Shown here one piece after another: positions 5,556 through 10,140 of a DNA stretch of 10,140 bases. The DNA comes from CAZIOI01 sp964540855. GTDB taxonomy: Bacteria > Patescibacteriota > UBA1384 > DTJR01. The notes under the pieces were generated by a model. It was not told the origin of the DNA, ran no database searches, and saw only the letters and a list, made by a program, of their open reading frames with translations. Within the stretch, counting starts at the first letter, position 1. Each line of letters begins with the position of its first letter. A program made the position numbers and the translations under genes. The stretch spans positions 1 to 10,140 of the forward strand of contig CAZIOI010000019.1 in NCBI GenBank assembly GCA_964540855.1, given 5' to 3'.

Positions 5556-5661
5556 GATTAAAATGCGGAATGCTATATATTTATAAGAATGTATGAGCCG
5601 TGTTTTTGAGCGGTTTTGAGATTAAAAAGAGCGGTATTTAGTGTCATTCGGATAACACTTT

Positions 5662-8238
5662 TTAAGTTAGCGAATTGATGTCGGGTACTGGTTCTATTTT
5701 GGCCTTTTCCGGTATTTTATTCGTTTGGATATCCTTGTCTGCCGTTTTGGTATATTTAATGGCGTAGTTATTTCTGGATGCTTCGATGAGCTTCTCAATC
5801 CTCTTGGGTTGCTTGACGGTTAGTATCGGCAAGGTAATGCCGGAGAACGGCTCTTCTGGCTCAATGGCGGCCATCTTGATATAGAAACGAAAGCGCGGCA
5901 GGTTGGCGATATCGCCCGGGCCGACAGCCGGTGAAAATTGTGGCAACATTAAGGCCTCGTCAACCGGACTGGCAGTGCGAAAACAAATGGCTGTGCCGGT
6001 GTTGGCTAAAACGACATTGGTAATGTTTTTATCGCGTTGCTGTGCGGTTGATTGTTCGGCAATGGTGATACGCAAGCCGAATTTGCGTCCGCCGGATAAT
6101 ACTTTAGTAAATGAAGAAGTGGCAAAGTTCTGGAATTCATCGACAAATAAGTAGAAGGGCTGGCGAAATTCTCTTTCAATTCTAACTCGACGCATAGCTG
6201 CCTGATAAATTTTAGCAATAATTGTGGCTCCAAGTAGTTGCGAAGTATCTTCGCCAAGTTTTCCTTCGGCTAGGTTGCAAATTAGTATTTTGCTTTGGTC
6301 TAAAATATCATCAAAGTTGATAGTTGATTTCGGCTGTTCCAGGATTCTTTTGGCGATTGGTGAGAAAAGGAAACGGCCGATTTTGGAAGTGACACCGCTA
6401 GTCATCTTGACCAGCTGATAATCGCCGGCTTTGCCGAATTCATTCTTCCAAAAGTTCAAGAGATTTTTATCGGTGATGTTTTTAATCGCTTGTTTCCTAT
6501 AATCCTTATTGTTCAAAAGATCATAAACAGTAAAGATGGTACAATCTTCTTGGCAGAAAGCGCTATAGATCGCATTTCGAAGAATATACTCGATTCGGTG
6601 AGCATCAACGTTTTCGTCCTTAAAAAAGACACGTCGGAAGATGGCAACCACACTTTCGCAGACAAGTTCTTTTTCCAGCTCCAGATCGTCTTCGTCAAGC
6701 TCCGGGCTTAATTCCAAAAGGTTAATTCCGATTGGATATTTAATATCGAAAGGGTTGAGATAAATCAGATCCTTTATTCGGGGATCCGGCACCTTACTTA
6801 AAAGATCTTCTGCCAAATCCCCATGCGGATCAACAACGGCAACTCCTCGGTCTTTGTTAATATCATCACCGGCCATATGATAAATGATGGTTGTTTTACC
6901 ACTGCCGGTTTGACCGATCATAAAGACATGACGAGATCGATCATCGTCCGTCAACCCGATTGCAATATTAGTATTGTCATAAGTATTTTTACCGAATATC
7001 ACATCAAAATCGACTTGGTTCTTAACCGATAATGGAGCTGGTAGTTCTCGACTTCTGATCTTTTGCATATCATCGTTATAGACATCGTCGCCAAATGGAA
7101 AATGAAAGATCGAGGCGATTTCAGTTGTCGTTAAAATTGTATTGCCGGCCATCCTTTTGAAATATCTCCACCGGCCAAAAGGATTAAACAAAAGATTTTT
7201 ATTTACAACGATCGACTGCCCGCAGCTATGATTGAAATTGGAAAAGGAAGCGATGATACCGGATGCTCGTTCGCGTATTTGCTTTTTATCTACCGAAATT
7301 AAAGCTCTGATACCGGTAGAAAAAAGCGGTTCCGCTAATTTGGTTTTTGCCAATTGCGAGTATTCCAGATCGGCCGGGGTCGGCTCGTCCGAGAACATTT
7401 TACCGTTGGGAAATTCAGGCGGCCGGCCGGTTAGAAATTCGGTAGCAAAATACAGAGGCACCATGATAATTTGAGTGGCGGCGTTTACGATCGGGAATAT
7501 GACCATGGCGGTTCGAGTGCCAAGAGAGTTTTTAGACCAATCGAGATGATTGCGGTTTTTGAGCGTTTTTCTGATGCGGCGGCTATCGGATTGCCGGTAA
7601 ATACTGCCGGAACGCTCAAGCGGTGTTAAGACGATTAGCAAAGCTAGAAGTTCATTATTCTGTAATCTTTTAATGGCACCGGTTAGGTAGTTTATTGGGT
7701 CGTGCTGGGAAAGGTCATTGTGGTCGCGCAGGGGAAGCGCGAAATGCTTTGATTGTCTAAATTCCAAAATACGAGATTTTTTTGAGCGATCTAAATAGTC
7801 TTCCACTCTTTGAATCTTACAACTTGGCAAATATGATCTTATTACTTTCTCGACATTGTTTATTTTAGATGCGGCAACTCGAATCAGGTATCTGATCCCA
7901 TCTTTTTTGCTTGAAACTATTTCAAACGAAGCCGAGGCATCTCGCAGTAATAATTTCTCGATAAATGAGTGCTCTTTTAATAAGCTGAATATTTGGTTGA
8001 AAAACTGCGTAGTCGAAAGAGAGGAGGTATTGGCTTGGGTGGGCGGTGTGATCTCCAGAAACAAAAACGGCTCCCGAAGGTGCCGAATAATTCTGATTAT
8101 TTTTACAATGATGTTAATGATGATTAGTGCCGCAATAACGAGTGCTAGGACGACTAAAAAGTGCTCGAAGAAAACAAAAACTCCGCTAAGTATTTGACGG
8201 ATTTGCGAGATTGACAAACGTGTAATTGCCAAATGCAT
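5662..8238 (-). CDS. Membrane-anchored TraG/VirB4-like DNA-transfer ATPase
   Basis: This 858-residue protein has an N-terminal hydrophobic segment (about 18-47, VFVFFEHFLVVLALVIAAL and onward) followed by basic residues, so it should be anchored in the membrane with the bulk in the cytosol. The N-terminal half (60-400) matches the poorly conserved front domain seen in Patescibacteria homologues. The ATPase core has Walker A GQTGSGKT (432-439), VAVVDPHGDL (456-465), Walker B FYLFVDEFQ (685-693, Asp690 and Glu691) and RITIAEQST (713-721), the pattern of FtsK/HerA-fold conjugation ATPases of the DUF87/TraM-recognition type. Such proteins pump or recruit DNA for type IV secretion. AGGAGG (8256-8261) and a nearer GAGGAT precede the start. 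It heads the minus-strand module and is divergent from the recombinase operon. The exact class (VirD4 coupling protein or VirB4) is not settled. Confidence 0.85.
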   Translation of the reverse strand: MHLAITRLSISQIRQILSGVFVFFEHFLVVLALVIAALIIINIIVKIIRIIRHLREPFLFLEITPPTQANTSSLSTTQFFNQIFSLLKEHSFIEKLLLRDASASFEIVSSKKDGIRYLIRVAASKINNVEKVIRSYLPSCKIQRVEDYLDRSKKSRILEFRQSKHFALPLRDHNDLSQHDPINYLTGAIKRLQNNELLALLIVLTPLERSGSIYRQSDSRRIRKTLKNRNHLDWSKNSLGTRTAMVIFPIVNAATQIIMVPLYFATEFLTGRPPEFPNGKMFSDEPTPADLEYSQLAKTKLAEPLFSTGIRALISVDKKQIRERASGIIASFSNFNHSCGQSIVVNKNLLFNPFGRWRYFKRMAGNTILTTTEIASIFHFPFGDDVYNDDMQKIRSRELPAPLSVKNQVDFDVIFGKNTYDNTNIAIGLTDDDRSRHVFMIGQTGSGKTTIIYHMAGDDINKDRGVAVVDPHGDLAEDLLSKVPDPRIKDLIYLNPFDIKYPIGINLLELSPELDEDDLELEKELVCESVVAIFRRVFFKDENVDAHRIEYILRNAIYSAFCQEDCTIFTVYDLLNNKDYRKQAIKNITDKNLLNFWKNEFGKAGDYQLVKMTSGVTSKIGRFLFSPIAKRILEQPKSTINFDDILDQSKILICNLAEGKLGEDTSQLLGATIIAKIYQAAMRRVRIEREFRQPFYLFVDEFQNFATSSFTKVLSGGRKFGLRITIAEQSTAQQRDKNITNVVLANTGTAICFRTASPVDEALMLPQFSPAVGPGDIANLPRFRFYIKMAAIEPEEPFSGITLPILTVKQPKRIEKLIEASRNNYAIKYTKTADKDIQTNKIPEKAKIEPVPDINSLT

Positions 8239-8343
8239 TTTATCCTCATTACCCGCCTCCTTTTCTGATTTGAATAATTCGCTTCCCTACTTATTATTTA
8301 GCATACCTGATATACGGTTGTAAAGAGCACGCTCAAAAGCCAC

Positions 8344-8386
8344 TTGACAACTATCTGTATAAAGATATATTATCTATATATAGATA
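8344..8386 (+). promoter_or_regulatory. Recombinase operon promoter with palindromic operator
   Basis: Consensus TTGACA (8344-8349) is followed by TATATT (8366-8371, 16-bp spacer) or TATTAT (8368-8373, 18-bp spacer). A perfect 16-bp palindrome, TATCTATA/TATAGATA (8371-8386), overlaps the -10 or start site. A dimeric repressor bound here would block transcription of the small gene and recombinase. The region between the divergent genes (8239-8394) holds no other gene. Confidence 0.65.
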
Positions 8387-8394
8387 GGAGGGTG

Positions 8395-8586
8395 ATGAAC
8401 GATCTCGATATGAAAAACGGTTCCGATAAAGCTAAATCCGGCGATTTAGTTTCTTTTGACGAATGTAAGCGATATCTTGATAAGTTTAATCTCAGCGATG
8501 AGGAAATTCAGAAAATAAGAAATGGTTTAATTGGCATAACAAATAGTGTAATTAATTCTTATTTAGATGAATTCGACAAGCATTGA
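8395..8586 (+). CDS. Small acidic protein upstream of the recombinase
   Basis: The product is a 63-residue protein, charged and largely helical, with no family I recognise. AGGAGGG (8386-8392) lies only 2-3 nt before the ATG at 8395, a tight spacing; GTG at 8392 overlaps the Shine-Dalgarno sequence and ATG at 8410 is too far away. An in-frame TTG at 8344 coincides with the -35 box and is not a start. The 3' end overlaps the recombinase start by 20 bp, so the two are translationally coupled. Position and size would fit a recombination directionality factor or a regulator of the recombinase, but nothing in the sequence proves it. Confidence 0.7.
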   Translation: MNDLDMKNGSDKAKSGDLVSFDECKRYLDKFNLSDEEIQKIRNGLIGITNSVINSYLDEFDKH

Positions 8587-10140
8587 AACTGAATATTCAA
8601 AGGCTGTCATATATTGCCGTGTTTCTTCGGAAAGACAGGTGAAAGAAGGTAACGGTTTGGATAGCCAAGAGCATCGATGCAGGGAATATGCTGCCTCGCT
8701 TGGGCTTGAAGTTGAAAAAGTCTTCAGAGATGAGGGTATATCCGGCGGTCTTTTTGATCGGCCTGCTCTAAAAACTCTTATCAAATATCTTGATGATAAC
8801 TGGCACAGAAAATATTTTGTTATATTCGATGATTTAAAAAGATTTGCCAGAGATGTCGAAGTTCATCTCCGGCTTAAAACGGAGCTAAAAGCCAGAGAAG
8901 CAAAATTATGCTGTCTGAATTACAATTTTGATGATAGCGCTGAGGGTGAATTTGTCGAAACTATCTTCGCCGCTCAAAATGAGCTTGAAAGGAAGCAGAA
9001 TCGCAGACAGGTTTGCCAAAAGATGAAGGCTCGACTTGAACGAGGCTACTGGTGCTTCCAGCCACCGCCAGGATACATATACATAAAAGATAAAGAGCAT
9101 GGAAAGATAATATCTCCTGTTCCGGAAATTACTGACATAATCGTTGAAGGCTTGAATGGATATGCGCAAGAGCGGCTCGCAGGCCAGGTTGATGTTCTGA
9201 AATTTTTTCTAGCGCAAAATTTAGGAGAGTTACTTGGCTTAAAAATGTTGAAATTCGACCATGTGAAGACTATTTTAACCAGTAAACTATATGCCGGAAT
9301 ACTTGAATACCCAGCGTGGAGTGTCTCGCAAAGAGAAGGCCATCACAAGGCAATTATTGATCGAGAAACATTTAATATTATCCAGCAGCGGTTGAAAAAG
9401 GCCGAGAAATCACCTCAGAAAGCAGACCGTCCTGATTTTCCGCTTCGCCGAATAATTACCTGCTCAATCTGCGGACGGAATATGACTGGCAGTATTAGCC
9501 GAGGAAAAACAAAGTATTATGCGCACTACTCATGCAATAATAAAGATTGCAGTTCAAATCCAAAAAATATTCTTACCAGTAGATTAGAAAATGATTATTT
9601 GGCGCTCCTCGAAAATATCGGAGTTGAACCGGAATTGATAGAAATCGGGAAAATAATTATTCCAAGGATATGGGAGCAAAAAGTTAAAATGATAAATAAC
9701 AACAAGAAAATGAAAGAAGCAGAAAAGAAAGAAATCGATCAAATGATTGACGAATATCTTGACTTAATTCCCAAGAGCAAATCGGCGAGCGTTAGAAGCC
9801 GATATGAAGCAAAAATTGAGGAATTGGATGCGAAAGCAAAGGAATTGGAGACAGAGCCTGATATCAAAAAAATGCCTGATTTTGGCGAGGCATTTAATTT
9901 GACGATAAAGTTCCTTAGAACACCGGCTGAAACATGGAAAAACTCAAGTAAGGAGCTTAAAATCGCTATTCACAATATGATTTTTATGGAAAATCCGAAA
10001 TACTCTGTAAAAACAGGATTTGGAACACCTAAATTGTCGCTTCCATTCCAGTTAAAACAGCATATTTCGGACATTAACTCCGGTTTGGTGGACCTGACAG
10101 GACTTGAACCTGCGACCCTCTGCATGCCATGCAGATGCTC
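8567..10140 (+). CDS. Large serine recombinase (site-specific integrase), 3' end outside the window
   Basis: The visible 524 codons contain the resolvase catalytic domain with nucleophile Ser20 in AVIYCRVSSERQ (13-24), GLDSQEHRCREYA (30-42), the FDDLKRFARD block (87-96) and the GEFVETIFAAQNELER helix (127-142). A Recombinase domain follows (about 190-270, LTSKLYAGILEY at 227-238), then a zinc ribbon (Cys289, Cys292, Cys313, Cys318) and a coiled-coil-like charged stretch (361-425). Such enzymes integrate and excise mobile elements at specific att sites. The ATG at 8567 is the first start after an in-frame TAG and has no Shine-Dalgarno sequence, so translation is probably coupled to the small upstream gene. 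The frame continues to the window end. From about residue 507 it reads antisense through a tRNA-Ala gene (VDLTGLEPATLCMPC), so its stop codon lies within or beyond that tRNA. Confidence 0.93.
   Translation, partial: MNSTSIETEYSKAVIYCRVSSERQVKEGNGLDSQEHRCREYAASLGLEVEKVFRDEGISGGLFDRPALKTLIKYLDDNWHRKYFVIFDDLKRFARDVEVHLRLKTELKAREAKLCCLNYNFDDSAEGEFVETIFAAQNELERKQNRRQVCQKMKARLERGYWCFQPPPGYIYIKDKEHGKIISPVPEITDIIVEGLNGYAQERLAGQVDVLKFFLAQNLGELLGLKMLKFDHVKTILTSKLYAGILEYPAWSVSQREGHHKAIIDRETFNIIQQRLKKAEKSPQKADRPDFPLRRIITCSICGRNMTGSISRGKTKYYAHYSCNNKDCSSNPKNILTSRLENDYLALLENIGVEPELIEIGKIIIPRIWEQKVKMINNNKKMKEAEKKEIDQMIDEYLDLIPKSKSASVRSRYEAKIEELDAKAKELETEPDIKKMPDFGEAFNLTIKFLRTPAETWKNSSKELKIAIHNMIFMENPKYSVKTGFGTPKLSLPFQLKQHISDINSGLVDLTGLEPATLCMPCRC
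10086..10140 (-). tRNA. tRNA-Ala (anticodon GGC), 5' part outside the window
   Basis: On the minus strand the visible part reads: D-stem 3' half GAGC (10137-10140), anticodon stem TCTGC/GCAGA around loop ATGGCAT with anticodon GGC (10126-10128), variable loop GGGTC, T arm GCAGG-TTCAAGT-CCTGT, acceptor CAGGTCC, discriminator A and an encoded CCA (10086-10088). T at acceptor position 70 is compatible with the G3:U70 pair that defines alanine tRNAs, though position 3 lies outside. About 21 nt of the 5' end are missing. The tRNA 3' end faces the recombinase, marking the likely attachment site of the element. Confidence 0.92.

Noticed and set aside
5903..8197. Many short frames on both strands inside the ATPase gene
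   Set aside because: They lie within an intact 858-codon gene with clear ATPase motifs and show no family features.
8563..9169. Minus-strand frames of 73 and 87 aa in the recombinase region
   Set aside because: The plus-strand recombinase frame with catalytic Ser20 and zinc ribbon explains the sequence.

Overview
The window most likely comes from a Patescibacteria (CPR) genome or one of its mobile elements. The evidence is circumstantial. A diversity-generating retroelement (DGR) with a bAvd-type accessory protein sits beside a Replic_Relax protein, a membrane-anchored TraG/VirB4-like ATPase and a serine recombinase, a gene mix common in that group. TGA and TAA both behave as stops. Most genes are AT-rich, but the DGR target gene is clearly GC-rich.

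Region 1 (about 66-3094) is a complete DGR. On the minus strand, in transcription order, it holds the target gene (2990 to 2067) with the variable repeat VR at its very 3' end, a strong terminator, the template repeat TR (1535-1667) and the reverse transcriptase gene (1130 to 66). The accessory gene avd (1144-1491) lies on the opposite strand, start to start with the RT gene. TR and VR align without gaps over 133 bp at an offset of 534. They differ at 22 positions, and 21 of these are adenines in the TR coding strand. This is the signature of adenine-directed mutagenic homing. The RT carries the DGR hallmark IGNLTSQ and the catalytic YTDD. It also holds a (GA)9 tract that could make it phase-variable.

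Region 2 (about 3095-3713) holds a possible structured RNA (3186-3309), a DUF3768 gene with an excellent ribosome binding site, and an intrinsic terminator.

Region 3 (3736-8238, minus strand) holds an unrecognised 327-aa protein with its own promoter, a Replic_Relax winged-helix protein and an 858-aa membrane-anchored DNA-transfer-type ATPase. These look like the maintenance or transfer module of an integrated element. No relaxase is visible here.

Region 4 (8344-10140, plus strand) starts with a promoter overlapping a 16-bp palindrome, followed by a small protein gene and an overlapping large serine recombinase gene. The recombinase frame is still open at the window end and runs antisense through the 3' part of a tRNA-Ala(GGC) gene. 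This is the layout expected when an element has integrated at a tRNA 3' end, with the integrase next to the attachment site.

Together the genes suggest a tRNA-Ala-targeting integrative element that carries a DGR as cargo. The other end of the element is not in the window, so this remains an inference.
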